Assembly (NCBI GenBank): GCA_011800805.1
Contig: MPNW01000171.1
Location: 80,726 to 144,725 of the forward strand
DNA from: Hirudo medicinalis
Taxonomy: Eukaryota > Annelida > Clitellata > Hirudinida > Hirudinidae
Direction: 5' to 3'
Length of the DNA: 64,000 nucleotides
Positions 50,617-62,740 of the stretch are shown here, piece after piece. A program made the translations under genes and the position numbers. The notes below the pieces were generated by a model that searched no databases, had not been told where the DNA came from, and saw nothing but the letters and a program-made list of their open reading frames with translations. The first letter of the stretch is position 1. Each line of letters opens with the position of its first letter.

Positions 50617-52034
50617 ATGAGCAGCATGGCGTATTTACCTAAAGTCGTATCATCGGAACCAAACAGGGTCAACAGTTTACTAATTGAAACCATAACTTTG
50701 CTTTGCCGCAATGGATTGTCATTTACGAAGCAGCTGAAAATCGAAGGCATGATCGGCATTACTATAGACGACAGTGAAATCGCTCTCATCCACATTAACG
50801 AATTTCTCTTGCCTAATTCTTCATTAGAATCACAGCAACACTGCAGAAACGAATCTCTGACAACGTCATACAACAAATCTGCCACCAACAACGACACCGA
50901 CTGCTCGCAATTAAAGGAAGCGCCGAATTCATATAACATGAATGACAACCGGTCGATCGAGCAGGATCTGAAATCGAACGGAAACAAGGAGTTCATAGTC
51001 GAGTCCCCATTTTTTTTCAACAACGATTTGCCATCAGATGAGGAGCAAAGCCACGAGAAAGTAGGGCCCTCTAGGAGAGAAAATCGACATTTAGGTTGCC
51101 TTGATTCCAGGCAACAAAATCTTGGTGATGAATCCATGGTCAGGTCATCAAGTTTTGACCTTCCGAACCCGCCAGGCACCGTTGAAAAGGGGGATTTGGA
51201 GAAGCCTCAGTTAGACATAGATCAAATCAAATGTGAAACCATCGACATCACCGATGAAGAAGGATGCGACGCAGGCCTGAACGACAGAAGGTTCACAGGC
51301 CTCGAGGGGATGTTTGGCAGCAACTGCCCGATGGCAGATCCTATGTTTCACCGAGGTTTAAATAACACCGGACCTTATCAAGGCCGGGAGACGGGGCTGA
51401 ACGACAGCTTTAATAACAAGATTAAATCTGATGATTTTTTTGTCTCCATGAACCTCGATGAACAACTTCCCATCCCTCGGCTCAGGGATGACTCGCTGTG
51501 GCAGGGCACGTCTCGGTACAGCCAACCTACAGTTGACAATGACTATGATTCAGTGAGGACGAGATTATTTAATTAAAAAATTTAACTCTGAGCAAAATAT
51601 GATTGGATAATAGTGATTGGATGGCATTTGTTCTGTAGATATCTTAAGTTACTACTAGCTTTCTTATTCTACTGGGTCTGTTGCTCAGTTATTTTCCTGC
51701 ACCTTGCAACAGCTTTACTAGCATGAGGCATCTGTTACAATTCGTATAGGAGTAAAAATGGTCGCCGACTTAAATATTACGTCGACCTAGTTTGACATTC
51801 GATTACAGATGACTTTATAATTCAGAAGATGTTGCATACTGTTTGGACGTTATTCACTCCATCTAAATTGGTTTTCAGGCTTACCAGTTACCTCGCAAAA
51901 GGATGGTGGGTACCGTGGACAACCGACCCTACGCCTGCCCCGTCGAGGGGTGCGACCGTCGGTTTTTCCACCGAAACAATGTATATAGGCACCGGAAGCA
52001 AAAGCATCCTCTCGAAGTCATTTTCAAGACCTGA
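50617..52034 (+). CDS. Uncharacterised protein, shared N-terminal module plus single C2H2 zinc finger (gene B)
   Basis: Two exons, 50617-51552 and 51879-52034. The donor TCA|GTGAGG and the acceptor TTTTCAG|GCT are both phase 0, giving 363 residues. I chose the ATG at 50617 because the frame upstream lacks another ATG and the module aligns from there. The N-terminal part includes LCRNGLSFTKQLKIEGMIGI and, directly after, a TIDD...IALIHINE segment, matching gene A in order and spacing. A long acidic/Ser/Asn linker follows. Exon 2 supplies one C2H2 finger, RPYACPVEGCDRRFF through the two His (C-x4-C-x12-H-x4-H), and the protein ends soon after. One finger with a basic flank suggests a DNA- or protein-binding nuclear role (inference). 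It lies 3 kb downstream of gene A on the same strand, consistent with an old tandem duplication followed by C-terminal replacement. Confidence 0.82.
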
Positions 52035-53224
52035 TTTTTTTCCCCTCGGTCCTACCGAAGTCATTTTAGTCTCAAACAGTCCGGATCTATTAATCGTTCG
52101 TATTTTCTGTTCGAAGCAGTTCAGGACCATAGTCACGGTTTTTTGTCGTCTTTTTATTTTTTACAACGTTCGCCGCCCTCTCGTGGATGCGGACACGAGA
52201 CGAGCTCATCCACCGCAAAATTTCCATCGGGTTTTGTTGCCCATGACGTTGCAATCTGTTACAGCTGATGTATCTGTTTGATGACGAGTTTGGGAGTGTT
52301 TATCAAATTAATTCACCACTGTATTATATTGGAATTATGTTTTTAAGGAATGTATTGTTTCTTGCACAATTGCTAACTGTGACCTTTGTTGGTCTTAAAC
52401 TGACATTTCTTGCATCAACCAATGAAGTGGAAGAATAATGGTCTTTATTGGCTGATTGTTTTTTTAATTACTGTGAATCAGAGACAGAATAATTTTGAGT
52501 CACGTGTTGTTTACCAAAATTTCTCCTTGTGGTTGAATTGTGCCATGCAGTGGTAATGATATTAATTGTGACAGCCTCATCACTCGCCTAATCACTACAA
52601 TACTTAATGACATCCTACCTAACCATTACATCTGATGACTGCAGTCACTTGGAGCAGGGTAACTGCAATTCCGAAATAGCACAGATGTTCGATTTTTACG
52701 ACTCTTTTGACCTGGATGTACAATTATAAATTTACATATTTTGTTAAAAAGGATTTCCTTTTTAAATGCCTAATATTGCCTGCAATAACCTTGGTATGGA
52801 GCAGCGGGCCATCCAAGGTATCTGATCTCCTCTAGTCCCCTCGACAGAGAATGAAAACATGGGGAAAATGTGCAACTCATACTGAGATCTAACAAGTAGT
52901 ATGTGCCAAAATTACTTCTGAACACTTGAAATTAGGCAACTACATTTTGGCTCACTTTACTGTAACTGCAGCATAGTTTCCAGACCTATCTCAACATACT
53001 CTGATGGCCTAGCTGTGAATCCTGGCTCAATTTTTTTGTAGCTTCAAACTGACAATTGACATTTTAGGTTGTAAAAATAATAGCTGATTTATTTTTTATT
53101 TATTTTGTCGAAACAAATTTCAGGGTCATCTTATGACCGCTCATGCAAATTTGTATATTGATTACAGGTGCCCATGAGAACAGATTGCAACGATACAGAG
53201 TAACAAAGTTAAGCGGTCAATTAA
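52035..53224. other. Intergenic spacer
   Basis: Gene B 3' flank and AT-rich spacer. Nothing recognised. Confidence 0.35.
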
Positions 53225-53480
53225 TTAAGAGGTAATTATAGAGGTCAATGAGTGAAAGGCAGGATTTGTTGTGGACTTAATGATATCGAGGGGTAGAGAG
53301 ATCCAGGGTTTGATGACTCGGTTGGTGAAGAACTGTTGCCTGTGTTTGGTGGAACATTTCTCTTGGAGTAAACGAAGGGGATGGCCATGAGTTCTAGAGG
53401 CAAGGAATGAAGGGAATTCCGGAATTGTGCATTGAACAAGCAGAGGCACAGGTCATTGACAAGGCATCGTTGTTCAAGTG
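53225..53480 (-). mobile_element. 3' end fragment of a LINE (RT C-terminal region)
   Basis: Minus-strand frame with RTHGHPLRLLQEKCSTKHRQ, then a stretch containing RVIKPWISLPLDII and a short tail. This R-V-I-x-x-W-x-x-L-P block is the standard C-terminus of many LINE open reading frames. Only the last ~85 codons survive. Confidence 0.6.
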
Positions 53481-53509
53481 TTTTAAGCCCTAGTAGTTGT
53501 AATCTGCTA

Positions 53510-54240
53510 TGGTAAGCCTGTGCTCTGAAACCAGGGATGGCTCCTGTGAAATATTTACGAGGGCTACTTTAAAATAAAATAACTTGATTGCCATTTCATT
53601 CTTTATTAATCCTTTGGAATCAATACACTCTTGCCATCTTGATACAAGTTTTTCTGTTCCAATTTTGTAAAACTCTGGGGTTATGGACTTGACAAATTCT
53701 TGGAAGGCATTTTTTGCAGCATCTTGTTTGAAGCATTTTTCGTGCAAGAAGTTGTTGAGATGCTTGAAAAAGTAGTAGTCGGTTGGCGAGAGATCCGGTG
53801 AATATGAGGAAGAATCTCATAACCCAGTTCAGTCAGTTTCTGCTATGATATGCAGGCAGGCAATGTCATGGGGAAGAATTGGGTCCTTTCTGTTGATCAT
53901 GAGGCACCCACATATCGAGCTTCCTAACCTTTCCAAGTTGCCTCAAATGGCGAGAGATTGTTAATGGTCCACTTTCAGTTCTTCAGCAATTTCTCTGGTA
54001 GTTTTGCGTGAGTCAGCTTCAATTATTGCCCTCAGTTGACGTCCCCGGCCTTCTTCGTCATCGATGCTGGTTTAAACCAACCACGCATTGTATGCTCTGA
54101 AGTAGTTTCTTCCCCCCATGCTTTGATGATATTTCGAGTTGCTTCTGCGGCATTACGGCCGAGTTTAAACCCATGAAGCAAAATAATTCTTAATTCTTGT
54201 TTTGACAACATGCGACTAAACGGTTTAATAAAGAGACTAT
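53510..54240 (-). mobile_element. Broken mariner transposon
   Basis: Minus-strand pieces, split by frameshifts and internal loss, follow the mariner transposase order. At about 54210-54060 is MLSKQELRIILLHGFKLG and a helix-turn-helix-like segment, ending in WFKP. At about 53900-53880 is an NRKDPIL...HD-like piece. Near 53800-53760 is DLSPTDYYFFK, the third catalytic Asp region. At 53747-53620 is KCFKQDAAKNAFQEFVKS, then a W-Q-E-C-I-D-S-K-G end. The central catalytic part is largely deleted. TACGAGGGCTACTTTAAAATA at about 53556 may be one inverted terminal repeat; I could not match the other end. Confidence 0.75.
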
Positions 54241-54796
54241 GCTAACTCAACAATAGAATAATTATTGTCATCGAACAGATGGCGGAACGAATAATCTTTA
54301 AATAGATATACAACAGCTGCCAAGAAAAAGTCTTTATTTGGAAACTGACTTGTAGAACTTCAAAAATAAAAAAAAAGGCCATTATGTTTGCAACAATCTG
54401 ATTATATATTAAATAATAAAATTATATTACAATAAGTTATATATGAATATATTATATAAGAACTATCCCTGACATTGACACTGTTTGAGAATCAGTTATC
54501 AAGAAGTTGAAGACAAGTTGAGAAAGTCACTTTTTCATGCTGTGACAAATATAGCCAAGAGGCTGCGATTCCCTTTCCATGCTTGTTTGCTCATGATATC
54601 ATGCATCACTTTTAGTTAAAAGTTTTAAAATAACTAGTCAAAAATGTGAATAAATTTCACGCATTTCAAAATTGCCTACACAAGTTTCATGATTTAAAAA
54701 TGTCTCCATTAATTCCGAAAGTGATAGTGGTGATCACTGTTTTGTTTTGGTACGTCTGCTTTTTTTTTTTATCGTCATGTCGGTGTTTGATTTTTG
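54241..54796. other. Spacer upstream of SCAMP
   Basis: AT-rich, no gene. It should contain the SCAMP promoter or 5' UTR. Confidence 0.35.
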
Positions 54797-57456
54797 ATGA
54801 AGATGAACACTTATGACTCCTTTAAAAACCCATTTTCAGACCCATTTGAAGTGAGCTTATTTTAGTTAAATGTTGTCACTTTCAATTTTTTTCATAAAAG
54901 TCAAGTTTTGGGAGTTTTGTTATCAAATAAAAAACTCATCCAACGAATACCTGAATGCCACTGAAATCTGCCCTCCATATTTAGGATTCCTCAGTATTGG
55001 AAGCCTCTCAGAAGAAGGAACCAGAAACTGATGATTCCTACAATCCATTTTCCAGTCAGCACAATGGGAACAATTCCATTGCGAACCTTTCAAATGTAAT
55101 TCTTGGAATGTTGATTAGTAATTAATGAGAAAAAATCAAACTCATGATATAGAGCCATTATAAGAATTTAGATATTGTTTGCTGAGTTGTGCTCAACAGC
55201 AAAGAATTGACAATACTATTATTAAGTAAATTTTTGATGCTGTTTTATTGAACAAACAAGCCATTATTGAGAATGCTGTTATAAATATGTAAATGCTTAA
55301 ATATGTAAACATCTCAACATCTACCATCTGGACCCAATAATTAAGTGTTAACACTTAAGTTAGAGAACAACGAAATATGTTAAAAATCATTCCACGATAA
55401 AAGCAGTAAGCAATTTATTTAATAATAAATTTAACAATGGTGAGTAATTAACATAATTACGACGAACGTAAGCTTTCTCCACGAATTTTAGAATGCCACC
55501 CCTTCGGCATTCGAACTTCAGAAGAGGCAGGAGGATCTCGACAGGAGGGCAAAGGAGTTGAGGCAGAGAGAGGAAGCATTACGGGGGGGAGCCAGCATCT
55601 CGGGTAGGTCGGAGGTTCGGTCGGGAGTTTGATCGGTCGGGGCAGAAATTAGACTCGTGTTTCAGGATTGCTGATCTAGGTTGTGATCTATTATAATATC
55701 ACACTATTATGTAATACTTATGTTTGCATTAGAGATTTATAATTATATTTAGTGTGACATGATGTATGATTGTAATAATAATTGTTATGTTCATCGTAAC
55801 AGAACCTGTGTTAAGATAACATTATAACTTATATGCTGTCGACAGAATGTTAACCTGATACCAGGTCTTGGTCATATTATGGACGTTGTAATGTTAGTGT
55901 GACGTTTAGTGAATGAAGTTTTTAAGGCATCGCTTTTGCTATCGACATGTCACATCTGGCCGTGATTTATAAAAGGGATCCATTTTTAGAAACAAGGTTC
56001 AACTTTCCCCCTCTTCCTGGTTTCTGTCCAATCAAGTCCTGTTTCTATCAGGACATTGAGGCAGAAATTCCGGTGCAGTTTCAGAGGCTGGTCACTTTCA
56101 TTTTCTATTTCTGGGCAGGTCGGTTAGAGTGCCATGCTTGGATGTGTCGATACAATAAATTTAATACTGAGATTTATTAATATTTTGATAAAAAGTGAAG
56201 TGTTAATTTAACAGATAAAAACTCAGTGATTCAATAAGATTAATTCAGTGAATAACAGTCTGAAGAAGCTCTGACTTTCTCGATCAATGCGTCCATTGGA
56301 TTTAACATTCAACATTGCACCCTTGCTGACGATGACATGTTTATAGATGACATTTCAGTTATAAGAATTATAATATTATAATAATATATATAATAATAAT
56401 ATAATATATAATTTATAATTAATATATATATAGTAATGTTAATATTATCAACATGATTTGTTACTGTTATTATTGTCCTTTTCATAGTTGACTATGTTTC
56501 ATAGTTGGCACTCCCTGGCAGTGCAGGCTGGGTTGCAAACATGACATGCCACTATCGCAGCATGCAGGAACGCAACCCTTTCAGCCAACCTACATGCCTA
56601 TTATATTGTTATTGTTATTAATGTAATCAGTTACAATTATTATTGCCCTTAATTAATGAATATATTTTTACCATTACCATGATCAGGATACTGCATCCTG
56701 CTCTTCTGGAATGTCATCATGTGCCTAACTTACTTTATAGTCACTATGGGGGCGGGGTTAAGAAACCACTCGGCCGTGAACTTAACCCTTGCCCTCTTGA
56801 ACCTAATCATCTTCTGCCCTGCATCATATGTCTGCTGGTTCAGGCCTGCCTATAAAGCCTTCAAGTTGGTTGTAAACATTTTTGGAAGTAGAATTGATGA
56901 AGATAATATCATTAGCAACGAAATGATAACGGTAATACCGATCAAATCAATAGTGAATAGAGCAAGCTCTTTTTTAATGATATGTTAGTGCTAAAAATGT
57001 ATTAATTAATTACAACGTAATTAGTTATTACCTTATTAACAGTAACATTAATAGTAGCTTTATTAGCTTATTCACAACACTGATTATCATAATTTGAATA
57101 TTCACTTCCTGTCGCTTCCCAGGTTCGACAGCTCTATAAACTTCTTCATCTTCTTCTTCGTCTTCTTCATGCAGTTCGTGACAACCCTGCTGCAGTGCAT
57201 AGCCATCGATGGATGGGGATTTGCGTGAGTTGTTGAAGATTCACTTTGATCATCTCCACAAATAGTTGACATCAAAATTAACGTCATGAAGTTGTGGTTG
57301 TTGAAAGCTCATTATCTTCATCATCATTATCAGCATCACTGACATCATTATAATCATCCTCATGGTTTTTCTAGATGTTTACAGCTATTATTGCCATCGA
57401 TCACCTCCATGTTTGATATGTTAAGTCCATTGCAAACATCATCATCGTCGTTGTCG

Positions 57457-57498
<42 letters not shown>

Positions 57499-58046
57499 AC
57501 ATCATCATAATTATTATTATTATTATTATTATTTTCATCCTCCCAATCAGAGGCATCCTGAACAGCATGGAAATGTTCTCGAGCGGAAGCCCTTCTGCCG
57601 TAATTGTTGGTGCCTTCATGTTCGTGACTGGAGTTGTTTTTGGAATTGCAGCTGCCATCATCCTCTTTCTCCTTTTTAAGGTCTGGTGATGACAACGATG
57701 ATGATGGTGATGATGAATGGATTGATTAATTGAGTGGATGGGTGAAATGATGATAGAGTGATATTATTATTATTTATTTAACCCTGCGACGACGGCTGCA
57801 GTAGATTTCTGTAGATATCAACTTGACATGTTTTAAAATATCAATTTTGTTTAATAGTGATATCACGAATGCTATTCTTTCTGTTCGCTACAGGTTCACC
57901 AGGTGTACCACAATACAGGTGGCAGTATTGCCAAGGCTCACATTGAGCTGACAAATGATGTCGAGGGCAACAGGGTCGCGAGAGAGACCGCTGGCAACAT
58001 TGCCGAATCATCTGCTCACCAGGCCCTTCTTGGGACCAGGAAGTAA
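54797..58046 (+). CDS. SCAMP: Secretory carrier-associated membrane protein (SCAMP), eight exons
   Basis: Four-pass membrane protein of post-Golgi and recycling vesicles, acting in endocytosis and exocytosis. Exons: 54797-54850, 54985-55095, 55492-55603, 55990-56118, 56687-56864, 57123-57224, 57551-57680 and 57894-58046, all GT-AG and in phase, giving 322 residues (human SCAMP1 338). Order: N-terminal NPF motifs that bind EH-domain proteins ([14 protein letters not shown]), a coiled coil ([20 protein letters not shown]), the signature [19 protein letters not shown], four hydrophobic segments separated by the conserved [10 protein letters not shown] loop, and a C-terminal [18 protein letters not shown] repeats make it the SCAMP1/2/3 type. 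The start is the first ATG after an in-frame TGA; a second ATG two codons on is equally possible. Confidence 0.95.
56503..56602 (+). repeat. Third copy of the 28.4-kb repeat, in SCAMP intron 4
   Basis: GGCACTCCCTGGCAGTGCAGGCTGGGTTGCAAACATGACA...GCATGCAGGAACGCAACCC is the reverse complement of 28365-28460 with scattered changes and a ~10-base deletion. It lacks the GCGCTATATAAATG end. Confidence 0.75.
57428..57537. repeat. (CAT)n and (ATT)n microsatellites in SCAMP intron 6
   Basis: CATCATCGTCGTTGTCGT, then a long uninterrupted CAT run, then an ATT run, ending 14 bases before the exon 7 acceptor. Artificial Asp- or Met-rich frames cross it. Confidence 0.9.
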
Positions 58047-60623
58047 TGCCATTGGCTGTCTATTTTTGTCGAAATGATCACATTTTATTTCAAGAGTTGC
58101 ATAAATATTAGATTTATTTATTTATTATTTTACAACTTGTTTTCAAGAAGCTTGAATATTTTTATTTCAAGGCCAAATGCTTCGTTTTCACGCCTATTGC
58201 ACCCTATGATGCATTCATTCATCTGCTTTGGATATTCACTAAATGCATTCCATTGCTAGATTGCTAGATGAATCCAATTATGCTAATCAGATCCGTCACA
58301 TTCACATTATAGTCACTGTTTACATTGTTTACTGAGGTGATTGGCTGATTTTGTGACCTGACCTATTTTTCTGCAATGTTTATTTTCTGCATTACTTGTC
58401 ATGATGAATGAACAGGTTTTAGCAATGGCATATTGAAATGAAAAAGAGCACTGAATTGCTTGGAACTTTGAGACCACTGCAAGAATTTGTTGACAAAGAA
58501 ACTTTTGAGTCGTTGATATTTTTTGGAGTGGTCCGAGCTTTTTCCGCTTTCAGTTCTAACATTCCGTAAAGAGTTTAACTTTTATCGTTCTACTCACTTT
58601 TATTTCTTAAATCATCTTAATTCTGTTTTTGGCTTGCTTTTATCTTTTTGTAATCTGTCGATATCTAGTCACATTGGGCTGAATTCCATACATGTGTGCC
58701 TGAGTTGCAACAGTAATGTTTTTGGTTCCTTAACTTTTTCATTCCATCGGTTCCTGATTTAGTTTCTGAGTTGTTTTGGTGCTCACAGTTTCGTTGAACT
58801 TTTTTTCTTCAATCTATTATACGACTTTTGCGGTCATACATGGCATCTTTGGTTAAAAATGTTTGCTCTCGTACTTAATAGCCATTTTGCATTTCAATTT
58901 GTTTCGGGTTGCACCATTGCGGACCTAATCATAGCCACCAACATCGTCGTCAGCAAGCGTCATCACTTTATTAACCATCATTCCACGTTCTTCTTTGTGG
59001 TCAATTTGTTCCAGCAGATGGAAGGTGATGGTATTAGTATTGCAATATCATTGCTTTTTCTAAAGTGGTTCTAATTTCTTAATGTGGACTACCAGGGCCC
59101 CAAACGTAGTGTTTTTGACGAATCCAAACTCCTGCTGAAACTATTTTAGATGAACACAACACTAAGATAAGGCTTAGCAAGACCTCCTTAGAAACATTGA
59201 TTCGCCTACTCAAAAGAAACAAATCAAAGTGACTACGACGAGTCTGACTCCAGGGGCAACTACAACGACACACTCACAGCTTCAATAGATGAGCATCGAC
59301 GGTGAGAAAGATCATCCCGCATATAACACGCATCTCGATCGATGACTTTACCGGCAGCGAATACGAAACCGAAAGTACGTGATGATTCGAAAAGTTACGA
59401 AGGACAGGACGAAAATTCGAAATGATTGAGAGGCAAATGTCTGCACAAATGAAGAGGGAAATGACAGTCAAAGAAGTGTTGTAACAAAATGTTGACCAGG
59501 GAGTAACACTGTACTGAAGTATTTAGCTCTTGAAAGTAGCAAGGAAAATGACAACGACAAGACAGTGCAGGGCAAGCAGAGATGAACAACATCGACGGTA
59601 ATAACAACAACGTAACAGTAACAATGATGACAATAATAACGAAAATGATGGTGATGATGATAAAAGCAGCCCTATTATTAATAACAAGTTTCTGAAACTA
59701 CTACACCCATCAATCAATATTTAGTTAAACCAAATATCGATGATTATATCTGATTATTCGCCTAAGAATAATATTAATTCGACAATTTAAGAAGCATATT
59801 ATGAATTTGTAACAGAACTCTCAGAGCACCTCAGATCAAGAATGACAGTCACATTTACTGGTTACATCCTAAAGAGAATATTTTCCAGCCACAAAGCATC
59901 GACGGAATGCCGGGTGGCAGTAATTAAGTGTGGTTAAACATATGCAATTCATAAATACAATAGAGAAACAACATAAACTCAAATAAGCACGTACAATCAA
60001 GGGCGAGAGACTAATGTAAGAAACAGAAGACAAAATCATCTGCAAGCATCACTTCTTGCACCTCAAGCCAGGTCAACCTGTCAAAAACTCGACGTCCTGC
60101 TGGGAAGCTGCAAAGCTGACAAGCGTGATGTGGTTGAAGCTAGCTGAGTAGGCAACAGAGCATCAATGAAAAAGTTACAAATGCCAGTAAAGCAACTCAG
60201 AGGAAACATTTTGCAAAGGTGCATCGAGAGGTCAATCAATGCCTAGGATGCAAAAACACAGAGTTTCTGGACAGACAGACTAGCAAGTAAAGTAAGTAAG
60301 TTTCAGCTCCACAATAGGGGATAGGGCAACCTCAGAGGATGACTCGATCACAAAATGAGGATAAAATCCAAAAAACATTCGAAACAAGAAAACCAACAAA
60401 TTAAAAACAACAAAATTGCCGGAAAAAGAGCTCAAAAAAGTCAAGGCACGGTAACAAAAACTGCAAGTGCAAACGCCTCCACCCAGGGCATAAAAAAGTG
60501 GTTGGAATTCCACGAGACTATTTATAGCATCCAATCAGAGCTCAGTCCTCGATCAAAGCTAACCTAACCGGATCAAGCGTCGGATAGAAGGAACACCTGC
60601 GCGGATTGCATAAGAATAACATC

Positions 60624-60736
60624 ATGATGACATCAACAAGATTGAATGACATCACCAACATCACGTTGACATCAACAACAAGATTGAATAACATCACCAA
60701 CATCACGATGACATCATCAACAAGATTGAATAAAAA
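60624..60736. repeat. Imperfect tandem repeat, about 42-45 bp unit
   Basis: GACATCAACAAGATTGAATGACATCACCAACATCACGTT is repeated nearly three times with small insertions (CAACAACAAGATTGAATAACATCACCAACATCACGAT and CATCAACAAGATTGAATAAAAACATC). Confidence 0.8.
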
Positions 60737-61799
60737 CATCAACAATAATATTGAGTACAAACAGCATCAACAACAACAAAATGAGTGAATAAATTACATC
60801 TTACCATTTTGCAATGCAACGTGATTAATAAACCCACATAGGTGCCAAGCAATGGCAATAGCACGATGATCACAGGCGTAATGATAACAACAACAGCAAT
60901 GTCATCACCGACAGAGGAATACAAAACAATATCGAGAAATGCTACTAATTGCTACTGCCACCAACCACAGCGACAAGAACTTCACAACCATAAACCAAGT
61001 GCAGCACGTAGCAGTGGTAATGGACGCAGATGTAGAATCAAAATTAACCTCACGTCGCCTAAGACCCCAGGTCCAATTAAGCCATGACTCATTCGATAGT
61101 CAGGATTCATGGTGGCCAAGAAAGAAAAAACAGTAATAAAAATAACAACTACATCCAGGTGCCCCTCAGCGATCTAAAAAAGTGAAAATTCTAGAAAATT
61201 ATCATCAAACTAAGTGCGCGTCATCAACCACGAACTTCGAACTGCATTGCAATTTCTCAGTCGAACAAACTCTCGGGAAAGTGACGCCGACAAAGACAAC
61301 GAACGAAATCACCAGGGAAAGGAGGGCTTCAAAAACCAAAGCTGGAAAAAAAGCGGCAGAAATAAATGAAAACAAAACAATCTCTGAAAGGCAACTCGAT
61401 CTGAAAACTCAAGATGTTTGCAAAAACTCATCGAGCAGTGGTCTGGGAAAACCGGACCCTAGGAGGGAGGGAAGGAAGAAAGGATCGGGGATGAAAAGAG
61501 CTAAATGCTAAAACTCGAAGTGAATCGACTTTTTGGACGAATTGAGTTATTTCAAATAAATTCTTGATGAAATGCAAAATAATTGCACATTATTACCAAA
61601 TAATTGCACGTTATTATTACCGATCAATTGACATTTTCAAGGAATAGAATAAACAATTGACTAAAATACAGACCGGCACGACGGGCATCACATTGCACGT
61701 CGGTCTCGAAACTCCATTTTTTTAAACAATAAAACTCCAACGGCGGAGAAAGAAGACAAAAAGTTCCTCAACAAATGTGCAGTAAAAGTGGTAAAACCG

Positions 61800-61925
61800 A
61801 ACGACAATTACAACAATTATCGTAACGATTACAATATAATCGTAACAATTACAACGATTATCGTAACGATTACAATATAATCGTAACGATTACAATATAA
61901 TCGTAACGATTACAACAATTATCGT
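61800..61925. repeat. Tandem repeat of a 21-bp-type unit, CGTAACGATTACAATATAAT
   Basis: At least four full units plus variants (TTACAACAATTATCGTAACGA). Each unit carries ATTATCGTAACGATTACAAT-like partial dyads, so single strands could fold. No coding content. Confidence 0.8.
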
Positions 61926-62112
61926 GGACTTCGATCGTTTACTGTTTCCCTGGCAACTAATTAGGGTGCAAATGTTGTGCTACTGCTAATATTCTCCATG
62001 TTGTTATCGTTGCTGTCGATGATTGTCGCAGTTTGATGGCTCGGGTGGTGCACCACTCACGAGGTAGATGGAGGAGGCAATAAAAGTAATCTCAAGAGGG
62101 ATGGCAGCATCA

Positions 62113-62182
62113 ACAATGATGACGACGACGACGATGATGACGACGACGATGATGATGATGATGACGACGACGATGATGATCA
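62113..62182. repeat. (GAC/GAT)n microsatellite
   Basis: Alternating runs of GATGAC, GACGAC and GATGAT over about 70 bases. Confidence 0.85.
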
Positions 62183-62740
62183 TAGTGGAGAGCTAAATAT
62201 TGCTTTAAGCCTCCTTGACAAGACACAACCAATGAAGTAAAGTGATAGGTTATAATAATGATTAGATTACACAACATGATGATGATAATAAGATTGTATA
62301 ATAATCAGAACTACTTTCACCAACTGGCACTATCACCATCACAACCACCTGATAACAATGACTCAGGGGGTGATTAATAGACTTAGGTTTTGTTTCACAA
62401 TCTAAATGACTCGCTAAAAGACATCATAAAGTGATGACGATGATGACATTCCTCGCATCATTACCATCACCTAATTCTTATCAAACAAGTAACTTCACTG
62501 AAGAAATAAAGAAGAACATGAACGTTGTGAAACCATAACTACGAGCACACAATCACAACTCCGCAACCTCACGAGCAGGCATCTAATCACTTTGCAACAG
62601 ATGTCGCCGATGACGGGCAACTGAACCGCAGATGCCGAGCAGGGAAAGGAAAATGAAGAAAGGAAGCCTCACGACTCTCGGGAACATCGGATTGGACAAA
62701 AGGAAACCACGAAATCAGAATTCAAAGTACTGACGTCCAA

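Larger units (their letters stand above)
58047..62740. other. Repeat-rich spacer between SCAMP and the A20-finger gene
   Basis: No coding exon recognised. From about 59.1 to 62.6 kb the plus strand is noticeably rich in A and C. That would make a minus-strand transcript T/G-rich, as expected for a long 3' UTR of the gene at 62741, though this is only a hint. Tandem repeats are listed separately. Confidence 0.4.

Noticed and set aside
57360..57695. Asp- and Met-rich frames on the minus strand
   Set aside because: They are translations of the CAT/GAT microsatellite inside a SCAMP intron.
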